Assembly: GCF_031426495.1 (NCBI RefSeq) | Contig: NZ_JANPLK010000078.1 | Span: 62,001 to 126,000, forward strand | Direction: 5' to 3' | Length of the DNA stretch: 64,000 bases | Source of the DNA: Gemmatimonas sp. | Lineage (GTDB): Bacteria > Gemmatimonadota > Gemmatimonadetes > Gemmatimonadales > Gemmatimonadaceae | In this document: piece by piece, positions 7,050 to 16,261 of the stretch | Layout of the letters: each line of letters opens with the position of its first letter | Numbering within the stretch: the stretch's first letter is position 1 | Translations under genes and position numbers: made by a program | The notes under the pieces: generated by a model | Seen by the model: the letters and a program-made list of their open reading frames with translations, nothing else | What the model was told of the DNA's origin: nothing | The model's database searches: none

Positions 7050-7064
7050 GGCATCTGTGATGCC
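7050..7064. promoter_or_regulatory. Small dyad upstream of the exported GDKG protein
   Basis: GGCATC (7050-7055) and GATGCC (7059-7064) are perfect arms around TGT, about 40 bp upstream of the start codon and next to TATACC on the minus strand (7048-7043), a possible -10 box. Functional role unproven. Confidence 0.3.
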
Positions 7065-7255
7065 ATGCCGCCGCTGCGCCGACGGGTTGCCGGGCCAGAT
7101 GCCTTTGGCTCGGCGCAACTGCTTGTGGGGGAATCGCTTCGCCACCGTCGCGCGTGGTCCATGCGATGTGCCCTGCACGCCAATACGCGCCGTAACTGTC
7201 CCCAAAGACGGACAGTCGTCGCAGTCGCGACAGGACGATGCCCGGCGATGTGCTG

Positions 7256-8395
7256 CTATGCGTTCGCCGTTCTCGCACGAAAGACGGCGCGCCCGATCCG
7301 TCGCACCCAGCCGGGTCGCGGCGCCTGCTGCACATCGTGGCTGAGGAAGAACTCCTCCGGCCGGTAGGCATGCATGGCTTGTTGAGCGTGGGCCAGCACG
7401 ATGCGGACCTGATCTGCCGACAGCGGCTCGAACGGTTTGAACTGAAATGGATGTCGACGCGCTTCTTCCGCGAACGCATGCATGGCCGGCCATTCGCGCG
7501 AGAGCTTGGGCATCAGTTCGAGTACGCTGGCGAGCAGTTGCTTGGGGCCGGGCTGCTCGCCGAAGGAGTAAGCGAGATAGCGATCTTGCGCCAAGCGCCA
7601 AAAGGCGTCGGTGGCTTCGTTGATGCTCACCGCGTCGTACTCGAGCGCGGTGCACATGAGCCCCCAGAGCACGTGCTGCTCACGGCCGGTCATGTTACGC
7701 GTGGGCGATTCAGGCGCTTTGTGCCAGTGACGAAGATATCCGCCGCCGAGCACGTAGCCGGTGGGGAAGCCGTGTCGCCACATGCGCAGATTGAGTTCGG
7801 TCCATTCGCCCCAGAAGAGCCGTCGCGGGTTGAATCCACCGATTTCCGCGAAGAGCCGACGATAGCCGGCGACCAACATGCCCTGCACGGGCATATAGCG
7901 CACACCGTCCACATCGACGGAGGGCGTGGAATCCCGCGGCTTGAATCGGGTATCGGTGTCCTCTTCGTACGACGGCAGTCCCACGATGCCGAGCGGCGTG
8001 GAGCGCAACGTCGCTTCGATCGTGCCGATGATGTCACCGTGTACCGTGAGATCGTCATCGATGAACGCCACGAGTGGCGTACGGCACACCGACAGTTGCA
8101 TGCGGCGACCGCTGCCGATCGATGGTTCGTTCACGTTCACGTAGACGCGAATCGGCAACGAGGGCGCCATGGCGCGAATACGCTGTTCGATCGTGAGCGG
8201 CTCTTCCTCCGTGATCGCATTGAAGATTACGACTACGTCAATGCGATCGGCCGATGGCACGTCGGCCAACGATTGCAGCAGTCGCGCGAGATACTCCACG
8301 TGGGACGGGATGGTGAGCATGGTGAAGGTCCAGCGCGGTGCCCCATCGACACCGAGTGGAGCGCGGCGGGAAGCGGAAACCGCCGCGCGCTTCAT
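7256..8395 (-). CDS. Family 2-like glycosyltransferase (GT-A fold)
   Basis: A 379-residue cytoplasmic transferase. The N-terminal nucleotide-binding half starts at WTFTMLTIPSHVEYLARLLQSL, and the metal-binding acidic motif FIDDDLTVHG lies near residue 113. A WGEWTELNLRMWRHGF segment near 220 fits the acceptor/base region of GT2 enzymes. The C-terminal third is helical and not recognised. The chosen ATG (8395) overlaps the TGA of the upstream HAD phosphatase gene (ATGA), and that gene overlaps nhaA. The sugar and acceptor are unknown; the HAD partner makes a phosphorylated acceptor such as 3-phosphoglycerate plausible. Confidence 0.8.
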   Translation of the reverse strand: MKRAAVSASRRAPLGVDGAPRWTFTMLTIPSHVEYLARLLQSLADVPSADRIDVVVIFNAITEEEPLTIEQRIRAMAPSLPIRVYVNVNEPSIGSGRRMQLSVCRTPLVAFIDDDLTVHGDIIGTIEATLRSTPLGIVGLPSYEEDTDTRFKPRDSTPSVDVDGVRYMPVQGMLVAGYRRLFAEIGGFNPRRLFWGEWTELNLRMWRHGFPTGYVLGGGYLRHWHKAPESPTRNMTGREQHVLWGLMCTALEYDAVSINEATDAFWRLAQDRYLAYSFGEQPGPKQLLASVLELMPKLSREWPAMHAFAEEARRHPFQFKPFEPLSADQVRIVLAHAQQAMHAYRPEEFFLSHDVQQAPRPGWVRRIGRAVFRARTANA

Positions 8396-9137
8396 TGCAC
8401 CAACTCCTGCAGACAATTCAGCATTTCCAACCATCCTCCTGGTCCTTCCGTGTCCGACACCACTGCTCGGGGTATGGCAGTGAGCGCGGGATGCGGACCA
8501 CGTCCGGGGTTGCGGATCACGAAGGCGAGGTCAGCGAGTGTAAGCCACCGTCCGCCACGTCGCAGCTGCAGCCCGCGGTCTGCGGCGATGGTACGAATCG
8601 TCTGCCTTTCGTCCCCGGACATTCGCGAAGGATCGAGCAGCAGCGAGTGATGTCGCGCGTGCAGCGCGCGTCGGATCGCGCCGGTAGTGCGAAGCCCCAG
8701 TGCTGACAACGATTCGCGATCGAGCTGTGACGCATCGGCCCGTTGCACGGCGTCCAGCTCCTGAATGGCCATGCGTAAGCCGCCGCGTGCTGGGCTCGGG
8801 TCCAGATGCACATGGTACGCCGTCCGTACGCGCGAAGCTCGTCATGCGGAGCAAGCGCGGGGTCTCGATCCGACGCGCCGTCGGCAGCACGCGCGAGCAC
8901 GGCACCGTCTTCGGCGATGCAGGGTCCTTGCACGCCGAGGGCGCGCTGCAGCACCATGAGCTCGTCGAGCGTGCGGCTCGAGGCGAAGGCGACACGGCAT
9001 CCAGCTGCGCGCGCTCCCAGTGCGTGTATCGCACGTCGCCACGTATCGGCGCGAAAGGGCAACTGCGCGTCGTGATCGAGCAGCGTGCCATCGATATCGG
9101 TGGCGATGAGCAGCGCGCGGTCGCGAGTGACTATCAT
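8392..9137 (-). pseudogene. HAD-IIB (mannosyl-3-phosphoglycerate phosphatase-like) gene with a frameshift
   Basis: The first part, from ATG 9137, reads a typical HAD start IATDIDGTLLDHDA, then VAFASSRTLDEL and CIAEDGAVLA, as in MPGP/Cof-type sugar phosphatases. The frame is lost near 8826. The rest continues in another frame (HLDPSPARGGLRMAIQ, SLLLDPSRMSGDERQT) to the TGA at 8392-8394. Supplying one base near 8826 would give one protein of about 248 residues, near the family size. Both ends still overlap their neighbours by 4 bp, so the gene was intact recently or a sequencing error is present. Product if intact: cytosolic phosphatase for a glycosyl-phosphate. Confidence 0.8.
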
Positions 9138-10333
9138 GCGCCGACGGGAACATTCTCCGTCGCCGCCTTGGTATGACGTGCGAAGAGCAGCAGCGCGCCA
9201 CCGCTCCCTGCGATGAGCGACCCTGCAAGAACGCCCACCTTGGCCGCATCGAGCAAGGCGCCTTCGCCGAAGGCCAGTGCGGCGATGAAGAGCGACATGG
9301 TGAAGCCGATGCCGCCGAGCGCAGCGACGCCGATCAGGCGTGGCCAGTCGGTGCCCTCAGGCAGTGCGGCCCACCCGGCGCGCACGGCGAGCCACGCGGC
9401 GCCGGTGATTCCGAGTGGCTTGCCGAGCACGAGTCCCAGAGCGGTGGCCAGCACGGCCGGCTGACTAGCGAAGCCTGCGACATTCCCAGGGAAGGTGACG
9501 CCGGCGTTGGCGAAAGCAAAGACCGGCACGATGAGATACGTGACTGGCCAGTGCAGTCCTGCTTCCATGCGATGTTGCACGCTGGGCGCGCCGCCGGCGG
9601 CGGGCTGGCGCGCAGGAATCGTGCAGGCGAGCAGTACACCGGCAATGCTGGCGTGAATGCCGGACGCATAGACGGCACCCCAGAGCAAGAGTCCACCCAG
9701 GAGATATGGCCACAGCGCGTGCACGCGCTTGGTGTTCAAGAACAGCAGCAGGCCAACGAGCAGGGCGGTCGCGCCGAGCGCGACGGCATTCACCGAGGGC
9801 GTGTAGAAGAGCGCGATGACGAGCACGGCGCCGATGTCGTCGGCGATGGCGAGCGCGGCGAGAAAGATGCGGAGCCCGGTGGGAACGCGGTCTCGCAGCA
9901 ATGCGACGATGCCAAGCGCGAAGGCGATGTCGGTGGCCATCGGGATCCCCCAGCCGCGCATCGCATCGGAGTCACGAGCGACGGCGACATACACGAGCGC
10001 CGGCACCACCATGCCGCCGATCGCGCCAACGACCGGCAGCGCGGCCTGGCGCATCGTGGACAGGGCGCCGCCCTGCACTTCGTGCGTGATCTCGAGACCG
10101 ACCATAAGAAAGAAGAGGGCCATCAGACCATCGTTCACCGCGTGCAGTAGCGTCGTCGAACCGATCGGCAGATGCCACAGGGCGTGATAGTGCGGCGCCC
10201 ACGGCGAGTTGGCCCAGCCGAGCGCCAGCAGGGCACAGACCAGCAGCAGCACGCCGCTGAGGGCCTGTGCGGCGGGTGGCGTCGTGGCGGAGATCATTCC
10301 GGCGTCGTCGGACGCGTGCACGGGTGTGGTCAT
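9134..10333 (-). CDS. nhaA: Na+/H+ antiporter NhaA
   Basis: A 399-residue inner-membrane antiporter with about 12 hydrophobic segments. The family motifs are clear: FFLMVGLEI early, GWGIPMATDIAFALGIVALL, and the paired aspartates of AIADDIGAVLVIALFYT (about residues 163-164) that bind Na+/H+. The C-terminal GFTMSLFIAALAF segment is also conserved. It exchanges internal Na+ for external protons and aids salt and alkali tolerance. It is first in a leftward operon, overlapping the HAD gene by 4 bp. A perfect 12-bp palindrome lies directly upstream of the start (10337-10348). Confidence 0.96.
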   Translation of the reverse strand: MTTPVHASDDAGMISATTPPAAQALSGVLLLVCALLALGWANSPWAPHYHALWHLPIGSTTLLHAVNDGLMALFFLMVGLEITHEVQGGALSTMRQAALPVVGAIGGMVVPALVYVAVARDSDAMRGWGIPMATDIAFALGIVALLRDRVPTGLRIFLAALAIADDIGAVLVIALFYTPSVNAVALGATALLVGLLLFLNTKRVHALWPYLLGGLLLWGAVYASGIHASIAGVLLACTIPARQPAAGGAPSVQHRMEAGLHWPVTYLIVPVFAFANAGVTFPGNVAGFASQPAVLATALGLVLGKPLGITGAAWLAVRAGWAALPEGTDWPRLIGVAALGGIGFTMSLFIAALAFGEGALLDAAKVGVLAGSLIAGSGGALLLFARHTKAATENVPVGA

Positions 10334-10336
10334 GTC

Positions 10337-10348
10337 GAATGTACATTC
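10337..10348. promoter_or_regulatory. Perfect palindrome before nhaA
   Basis: GAATGTACATTC is its own reverse complement and ends three bases before the nhaA start codon. Its position could block transcription start or translation. No known regulator is assigned. Confidence 0.45.
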
Positions 10349-10417
10349 ATGGTGGTGGTGTGCTCATCCATACCCGATGGCGCGCATGAAGTGCGCCATT
10401 GCCGGAAATCTCTGCGA

Positions 10418-10448
10418 TTGACGGATCACGGCATGGCTCGTGTAGTAT
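10418..10448 (+). promoter_or_regulatory. Weak promoter candidate for the S41 protease operon
   Basis: TTGACG (10418-10423) and TAGTAT (10443-10448) are spaced by 19 bases, longer than ideal. They lie 50-80 bp upstream of the protease ATG in the divergent intergenic region. Confidence 0.3.
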
Positions 10449-10497
10449 GAAACAGTCTGCTCCCTGAGGCCGACGTTTCCACCCACCCAAGGTCATC

Positions 10498-12054
10498 ATG
10501 ACCGTTTCGACCCGCATACGCCGTTACTGGCTGGCTCCGCTGATTGCGGCGGGGCTTGGCGGTGCGTTTGCGCTGGGGTCGTGGCACGGCGCGCATCGCG
10601 TGCGCACGATGAATGAGTGGGCCGATGCGCAGTTGTTGTCCACGGCGATCGATTCCGTGCGCGCGAATGCGATCGACTCGTTGGGGAGCGATGAGCTGAT
10701 TCGTCGGGCGGTGGCCGGGATGCTGCGCGAGTTGCGGGACCCCTATGCGGCGCTCCTGCGTCCTGACGGGTTTCAGCGGTATCGGGGCAGCATGATGGGT
10801 GAAGGTCAGGGCATGGGCCTCACGCTGCGTCGTGAGCCGGATGCCGCCGGTGTGGTGCGCGTGGCGCCGGGATCGCCGGCGTTCACGGCGGGCGTGCGGG
10901 CCGGAGATCGCATTCTGATGGTGGATGCCGTCGCCGTTGGCGAGGCGTGGAAGCGGAAGCCGGGCGACAGCACCCGCACGTTCGGCGACTCGAGCGTCCT
11001 GACACTGTGGCGCGCGCCCTTCGGCGACACGCTGCGTCTGACGGTGCGTCGGACCGCGTGGCACATGCCCGCGGTCAGTGAACACGGACTGCTGGCCGAC
11101 AATGTAGGCTATGTCCGCCTGGCCACGTTTACGTCGCATGCCGCGGATGAATTGGAAGAGGCAGTCGCTTCGTTGCTGCAGCGCGGCGCCACGTCGTTGG
11201 TGCTCGATCTGCGCGGCAACATGGGTGGATTATTCGAGGAAGGGGTGAAGTCCGCCGGGCTCTTCCTGCCGCGCGGGGTGGTAATCGCGTCGTTGGCGGG
11301 TCGTGGCGGGGCGGCACCGCAACCGCACAGCACGCGTCATTCGCGCTGGCCCAACCTGCCGCTCACGGTGCTGGTCGATGGGAGTACGGCTAGCTCGGCG
11401 GAAGTCACGGCGGCCGCGTTGCGTGACTACAACCGCGCGCTGTTGGTGGGGACGCCGACGTACGGCAAAGGCGTCGTGCAGCGCGTCGTAACGCTCTCGA
11501 AGGATCTGTCGGTGCGTCTCACGACCGCGCGATGGCTCACGCCGAAGGGCATCAGTCTCGACCGTCGCACAGGAAACGGCGCGCTGGCGAAGGGGGGATT
11601 ACACCCCGACGTGCTCCTCGATGATGCCACTCGGCGCGACGCATTCGCCGTGCCGCACGCATGGGAACCGGCGGCCACCACGCAGGTGATGCGCATCGCG
11701 GATTCTCTGGCCATGTATGCGCTTCGTGAGGGTTGGTCGACGACGCCGATGGCGCTGCTCGAAGCGCGATTGCGGACGACGCTGGCGCAGCTGGCGCCCA
11801 GATCGGCGCGCGACCCACTCGCGCGGGCGGAGTGGGTCACCGTGAGCACACGTCTGGCGCTAGTGCGGATCCTCGAGGTAGAACGGGAGAGCGAAGCGTT
11901 GTTGCGCTACGCGGTGCGTGAGGACGCGGCACTACGCGCCGGCATTGATGTGGTGGCCCCCGGCACCGAAGTGGCCCGCGTGCTGCCCGCCACGCTGCCG
12001 GCGGTGATTTCGCGGAAAGGATTGGCGCAGTCGCTCCCGCTGCTGCGACCGTGA
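10498..12054 (+). CDS. S41 family C-terminal processing peptidase with PDZ domain
   Basis: A 518-residue serine protease, probably envelope-anchored by one N-terminal helix (residues about 11-27). The PDZ region spans about 100-190 (GLTLRREPDAAGVVRVAPGSPAF, VRAGDRILMVDAV). The catalytic core follows: LDLRGNMGG, then the Ser-Lys dyad S299 in STASSAEV and K324 in TYGKGVVQ. CtpA/Prc-type enzymes trim or degrade periplasmic proteins. A helical C-terminal extension of about 130 residues is not recognised. It is followed with a 4-bp overlap (GTGA) by a small exported protein gene. Confidence 0.92.
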   Translation: MTVSTRIRRYWLAPLIAAGLGGAFALGSWHGAHRVRTMNEWADAQLLSTAIDSVRANAIDSLGSDELIRRAVAGMLRELRDPYAALLRPDGFQRYRGSMMGEGQGMGLTLRREPDAAGVVRVAPGSPAFTAGVRAGDRILMVDAVAVGEAWKRKPGDSTRTFGDSSVLTLWRAPFGDTLRLTVRRTAWHMPAVSEHGLLADNVGYVRLATFTSHAADELEEAVASLLQRGATSLVLDLRGNMGGLFEEGVKSAGLFLPRGVVIASLAGRGGAAPQPHSTRHSRWPNLPLTVLVDGSTASSAEVTAAALRDYNRALLVGTPTYGKGVVQRVVTLSKDLSVRLTTARWLTPKGISLDRRTGNGALAKGGLHPDVLLDDATRRDAFAVPHAWEPAATTQVMRIADSLAMYALREGWSTTPMALLEARLRTTLAQLAPRSARDPLARAEWVTVSTRLALVRILEVERESEALLRYAVREDAALRAGIDVVAPGTEVARVLPATLPAVISRKGLAQSLPLLRP

Positions 12055-12551
12055 TCGGGTGGAGTGCGTGCCTGTGCCTGGTCACGCAGCTGGCGGTGAA
12101 CGCGAATCAGCCGGTGAGTTCGCTCGATGCTTGGCTGGTGTCGCGCTTTCAAGGCACACAGCTGCTGGCCGACACCATGCCGACCACGGCATCGGTGGCG
12201 GCCGAGAGCCCGTTGCCACGGATTGAGGGCACGCGCGCGGGGCGTTCGGCCGACACTTTGTATGCCATTCACTTCGGCGTGCGGCTTGGCACACCGGCGC
12301 TGGCCGTGAATGACGTGGTCCAGCTGACCGGCCCAACGGGTACCATCACGCCCCTCTCGGCCCGCGTCATCGCGCGCCGCGCCTTTCGGGCACCGCGGCG
12401 GCCAGGTGCGTTGTCGAATGCCGATGCCGCCTGGCGCTACGGATGGAGCTACCAAGTGGTCATGCCGCGCCGTGCGAAGGCCAACGGCGCGGTCGCCGTA
12501 CCGGTGGCGCGATACCGCGGGTGGTTGCTGCTCGCGGTGAACCGGCGATAG
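12051..12551 (+). CDS. Small exported hypothetical protein
   Basis: A 166-residue protein of unknown family. The N-terminus (WSACLCLVTQLAVNA) resembles a short signal peptide. The remainder is Ala/Arg-rich and has a possible beta-type segment DTLYAIHFGVRLGTPALAVNDVVQLTG. The GTG start overlaps the protease stop (GTGA), so it is translationally coupled and may act with the S41 protease or the barrel protein that follows. No catalytic motif is seen. Confidence 0.6.
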   Translation: MIGWSACLCLVTQLAVNANQPVSSLDAWLVSRFQGTQLLADTMPTTASVAAESPLPRIEGTRAGRSADTLYAIHFGVRLGTPALAVNDVVQLTGPTGTITPLSARVIARRAFRAPRRPGALSNADAAWRYGWSYQVVMPRRAKANGAVAVPVARYRGWLLLAVNRR

Positions 12552-12618
12552 GCGGGTGGGTAGACGTTCAGGCGCGCATCATTCCCGCTACATTGCCCGT
12601 CGCTATGGAAAGCCTGAC

Positions 12619-14748
12619 GTGACATCGAATCGACCGCGGTCCATGCGACCGGCGTTTGCCACGCTGACGGCCGCCCTGGTCGCACTCGCGATGCTGACGC
12701 ATGTGGTGGAGGCCCAGGCGCAAGGGCAGACGCCGTCGGCGGCACCGGCCCAAGGAAATCAGGTGTGGCGCGACGCGTTGGCGGATTCCCTCGTGCGCCG
12801 TGCCATCGATCGACGCAGCGTGCAGCTCGCCGACAGTACGCTGCTCAGCTACACCGCCAGTGCGCACGGCTTCCTGGCGTTTCTGGCGCAGCTGGGCGAA
12901 GGCGTGATCATTCCGCCCAAAGTCGTACAGAGCGAAGAGCTGCAGCTGTCGATTGCCTGGTGGCAACCGGGGCGCAGCGCGCAGCGACTGGTGGGTCGCC
13001 GTGACACCACGCTGCTGCCGGCCGATGTGGGCTACTATCGCGATCGCTACAGCGTAGTACTCGACAACCTGCCCGATCGCATTCGACTCGGCGATGGGCA
13101 GGATGTGCGTGACGTGCCACATCCGCTTGGCGCCGTCGCGCCCAGGCAGTACGAGTACGCGATGGGCAGTGCCCTGCGCATCCGCATTCCCGGTCGCGAG
13201 ATCGTGGTCGATGAGATCAAGTTCCGCCCCCGGAATGCCGCGCTGCCGGCGGCCGTGGGGTCGGTGTATCTCGATCGCGAGACGGGCGCCGTGGTGCGGC
13301 TGTCGATGACGTTCACCCGCGCGGCGATCATCGACAAGCGCATCGAGACGCTGGTGGTTACGCTCGAGAACGGGCTCGTACGCGAGCGGTACTGGCTCCC
13401 GCGCCGACAGGAAGTGGAAGTCTCGCGCGGCAGCACGTGGTTCGACATTCCGGCGCGCGGCATCGTGCGCGGTCGCTGGGAGATCTCGGGCTACGACGTG
13501 AATGAACGCTTGCCGCAGAGCACGATGCTCTTGCCGCGATGGAGTGCGGTGCCGCGCGACTCGGCCAAGGCGTATCCGTTTGCCGGTCGCGTCATCGATG
13601 CGTTGCCGCCGGAGATTCAGATCGCCAGCAGTGAAGAGGTCGTGCGCGCGCGGGTGCAGGCGGAGGCGGCGATTCGCAGTTCGATGCTGTCACGGCCCAC
13701 GACGGCATCGGTGACGGGTCGCGGCATCAGCGATCTCGCGCGCTACTCACGCACCGAGGGGATGGCCATCGGAATCGGCGCGTCGCATCGCAGCAGTCTC
13801 GGAGTGCAGGTGGGTGGCCGGTTGCGCTACGGATTCAGCGACGAGCAGGTGAAGGGCCAGCTGGCGATCGGTCCGGTGCCGGCCTTCGGACGCACGCCGC
13901 TGATTCAACTGTTTGCCGAGCGCGACTACCGCGATCTGGCGTTTGCCGAGCGGGCTGGGGTGACGAACTCGCTAGGGTCGGCGCTATTCGGCAGTGATTA
14001 CACCACGCAGGTGGACACGCGCGCCATCGGCGTGCTGTGGCGCCGCCGGCCCACGAGTGCGTTTACCTGGCGACTGGCGTACGAGCGCGATCGACCGTTG
14101 TCGGTGCAAGCGTCATCGGTGTCGGGGCGGTTCGCGCCGACGCTGGCCGCGCGGGAGATTTCCGGCGTGCGCGCCGAGGTGCAGGGCACGGGCGGTTGGG
14201 TGGGGGCCGACGAGCGAGGCGCCCGCGGGAACTGGACGTTGCAGATGAGTACCGGCGCCCTCGAGGGAAGTGGAAACGTGTTGGCCCGCGCGCAGGCGCT
14301 GGTACAGATCACGAAGCCGCTGGGCGGCGACCGCGCGCTCTTTCTGCAGAGCTTCGCCGGGGTGGCCGGCGGGCGTGACTTGCCGCCACAGTGGCTGATC
14401 TTCGCTGGCGGTCCGTGGTCGGCGCCGGGATACGACTTCCACGTCTTCGCCTCGCGGGCGATGCTGTCGCAGCGGGTCGAGTTCCGGCAGCCCATTCCGG
14501 CGCCGTCGATTCCACTGAAGCGGTGGGGGAAGTCGCCGCCGCACGTGACGCTTGCACCGTTCGTGCAGCTGCTGGCCACGGCTCGCGGGACGCCCGATCG
14601 TCCAACCATGGCCGCGCTGCGGCCGTCGGCGGGCATGGGGATGCTGTTCTTCTACGACCTGGTGCGGGCCGATGTGGCTCACGGCCTTCGCGACGGACAG
14701 TGGCGCTTCGCCATCGACATCGATCGCGGCTTCTGGGGGATTCTCTGA
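12619..14748 (+). CDS. Large outer-membrane beta-barrel-like protein of unknown function
   Basis: About 709 residues with a signal peptide ending near VVEAQA. The first half has a periplasmic-like region (residues about 40-330) with repeated beta segments; the second half alternates Gly/aromatic strands and ends with WRFAIDIDRGFWGIL, an amphipathic C-terminal strand as in outer-membrane barrels. The architecture resembles other Gemmatimonadota exported barrels but no named family is certain. The GTG at 12619 was chosen for its GGAAAG ribosome site six bases upstream; ATG 12643 lacks one. It overlaps the methyltransferase gene downstream. Confidence 0.7.
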   Translation: MTSNRPRSMRPAFATLTAALVALAMLTHVVEAQAQGQTPSAAPAQGNQVWRDALADSLVRRAIDRRSVQLADSTLLSYTASAHGFLAFLAQLGEGVIIPPKVVQSEELQLSIAWWQPGRSAQRLVGRRDTTLLPADVGYYRDRYSVVLDNLPDRIRLGDGQDVRDVPHPLGAVAPRQYEYAMGSALRIRIPGREIVVDEIKFRPRNAALPAAVGSVYLDRETGAVVRLSMTFTRAAIIDKRIETLVVTLENGLVRERYWLPRRQEVEVSRGSTWFDIPARGIVRGRWEISGYDVNERLPQSTMLLPRWSAVPRDSAKAYPFAGRVIDALPPEIQIASSEEVVRARVQAEAAIRSSMLSRPTTASVTGRGISDLARYSRTEGMAIGIGASHRSSLGVQVGGRLRYGFSDEQVKGQLAIGPVPAFGRTPLIQLFAERDYRDLAFAERAGVTNSLGSALFGSDYTTQVDTRAIGVLWRRRPTSAFTWRLAYERDRPLSVQASSVSGRFAPTLAAREISGVRAEVQGTGGWVGADERGARGNWTLQMSTGALEGSGNVLARAQALVQITKPLGGDRALFLQSFAGVAGGRDLPPQWLIFAGGPWSAPGYDFHVFASRAMLSQRVEFRQPIPAPSIPLKRWGKSPPHVTLAPFVQLLATARGTPDRPTMAALRPSAGMGMLFFYDLVRADVAHGLRDGQWRFAIDIDRGFWGIL

Positions 14749-15341
14749 GCGAACGCTACGACGCGGCATACTTCGACAAGTGGTACCGGCACCCCACGCA
14801 TCGTGTGAAGACGGCGGCCGAGCTGGCCCGTCAGGTGTCGTTCGTATTGCATACGGCCGAGTGGGTACTGGGGCGGCGCGTGCGAACGGTGCTGGATGTG
14901 GGCTGCGGCGAGGGCAACTGGTATCCGGCGCTGCGGGCGCTTCGTCCCCGGATCGCGTATCAGGGTGTTGACCCGAGCGCATATGCCGTGGCCAAGTTTG
15001 GCGCGCAACGGAATCTCCAGCGGGGTGGCATCGAGGATCTTGGCTCCCTCGACCTGCGCGAGCACTACGATCTGGTGGTGTGCTGCGGGATGTTGAACTA
15101 CCTGTCGGTAGCCCAGCTCACCAGCGGCATCACGCACGTGGCAGCGCGCACCGGCGGGATGGCCTACCTGGAGCTCTTCACGAAAGACGACCACTTCGAA
15201 GGGGACACCGACTGGCCGCCACCCAAGTCGACGTCGTGGTATCGCGGGCTGATGCAGCGGGCCGGCCTGGTTCCCGTCGGCATGCAATGCTACGTGGCGG
15301 AGGCCGAGCAATACCGGGTCTCTTCGCTGGAACGGCTGTAG
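14745..15341 (+). CDS. Class I SAM-dependent methyltransferase
   Basis: About 198 residues. The glycine-rich SAM motif I is VLDVGCGEGNWYPALRAL, an acidic residue follows in QGVDPS, and motif post-I is DLVVCCGMLNYLS. The N-terminal YDAAYFDKWYRHPTHRV segment is conserved in related enzymes, so the start must lie upstream of it. The only codon right at the upstream boundary is CTG at 14745, overlapping the TGA of the barrel gene (CTGA); an in-frame GTG at 14700 is the alternative. The substrate is unknown. Next gene: cysE, 10 bp after. Confidence 0.85.
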   Translation: MSERYDAAYFDKWYRHPTHRVKTAAELARQVSFVLHTAEWVLGRRVRTVLDVGCGEGNWYPALRALRPRIAYQGVDPSAYAVAKFGAQRNLQRGGIEDLGSLDLREHYDLVVCCGMLNYLSVAQLTSGITHVAARTGGMAYLELFTKDDHFEGDTDWPPPKSTSWYRGLMQRAGLVPVGMQCYVAEAEQYRVSSLERL

Positions 15342-15351
15342 ATTCTGCAGC

Positions 15352-16194
15352 ATGACTGATCGGATTGCCGCGCCGACGCGCTGGTCGACGTTTCTCGAGG
15401 AGCTGCGCGCCGAACGCCGCGCGTGCGATGCCCCGCGTCCACTGCGGGCGCTGGCGGAGGAGTTCGCCGGTCGTGTGTTGGCGCTGCTGTTCCCGCAGTT
15501 CGCGCATCCGTCGCGACTTGGCGTGGCTGGTGTCGACGAGGAAGCGGCGCATATCGAAGCGCTGCTGCGCGCGGCGATCACGCCGATCGTGAGCGACGTC
15601 GAGCAGGTGGTCGCGACGTTCCTGAACCGCTTACCGGATGTGCGCGCGTCGCTGCAACTCGATGCCGAGGCGATTCTGTCGGGCGACCCGGCAGCCGAGA
15701 GTCTGGAAGAAGTGATCGTCGCGTATCCGGGATTTCTCGCCACGGCGGTGCATCGCGTGGCGCATGAGCTGTATCGGCTGGGCGTCCCCGTCTTTCCGCG
15801 ATTGCTTTCCGAATGGTCGCATGGGGAAACCGGCATCGACATTCATCCGGGCGCGGTGCTGGGGGCGAGCTTCGCCATTGATCACGGCACTGGCGTCGTG
15901 ATCGGTGAAACGAGCATCATCGGCGATCGTGTGCGACTGTATCAGGGGGTGACGCTCGGTGCGCATGCCGTCAGCAAGAAGCTGGCGAATCAGAAGCGGC
16001 ATCCTACGCTCGGCAACGACGTCGTCGTGTATGCCAACGCGACGATTCTCGGTGGGACCACCAAAATCGGCGACGGATCGATCATCGGCGGCAACGTCTG
16101 GATGACGTCGTCGGTACCACCGCGGTCGGTGGTGCAGTTCTCGAGTCGGGTGGAGCAGCGCCCGACCGACGACGGACTCGAGTTTCATATCTAG
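15352..16194 (+). CDS. cysE: Serine O-acetyltransferase
   Basis: A 280-residue enzyme making O-acetylserine from serine and acetyl-CoA, the first step of cysteine synthesis. The N-terminal half is the helical SATase domain; the C-terminal half is a left-handed beta-helix with hexapeptide turns ([55 protein letters not shown]). The catalytic His/Asp segment DIHPG is present. The C-terminal tail ends in EFHI, like the Ile-ending tails that dock into CysK. cysK follows 67 bp later. Confidence 0.93.
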   Translation: MTDRIAAPTRWSTFLEELRAERRACDAPRPLRALAEEFAGRVLALLFPQFAHPSRLGVAGVDEEAAHIEALLRAAITPIVSDVEQVVATFLNRLPDVRASLQLDAEAILSGDPAAESLEEVIVAYPGFLATAVHRVAHELYRLGVPVFPRLLSEWSHGETGIDIHPGAVLGASFAIDHGTGVVIGETSIIGDRVRLYQGVTLGAHAVSKKLANQKRHPTLGNDVVVYANATILGGTTKIGDGSIIGGNVWMTSSVPPRSVVQFSSRVEQRPTDDGLEFHI

Positions 16195-16261
16195 CACGCC
16201 GCGAGCACTCCGTACCCGCCCGCAGCAGCAGCACCGCTCACTCACTCCGACCTTACCGACC

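Noticed and set aside
12605..12622. Six-codon upstream reading frame (ATG GAA AGC CTG ACG TGA) before the barrel gene
   Set aside because: It overlaps the chosen GTG start and its ribosome site; without conservation it is indistinguishable from chance.
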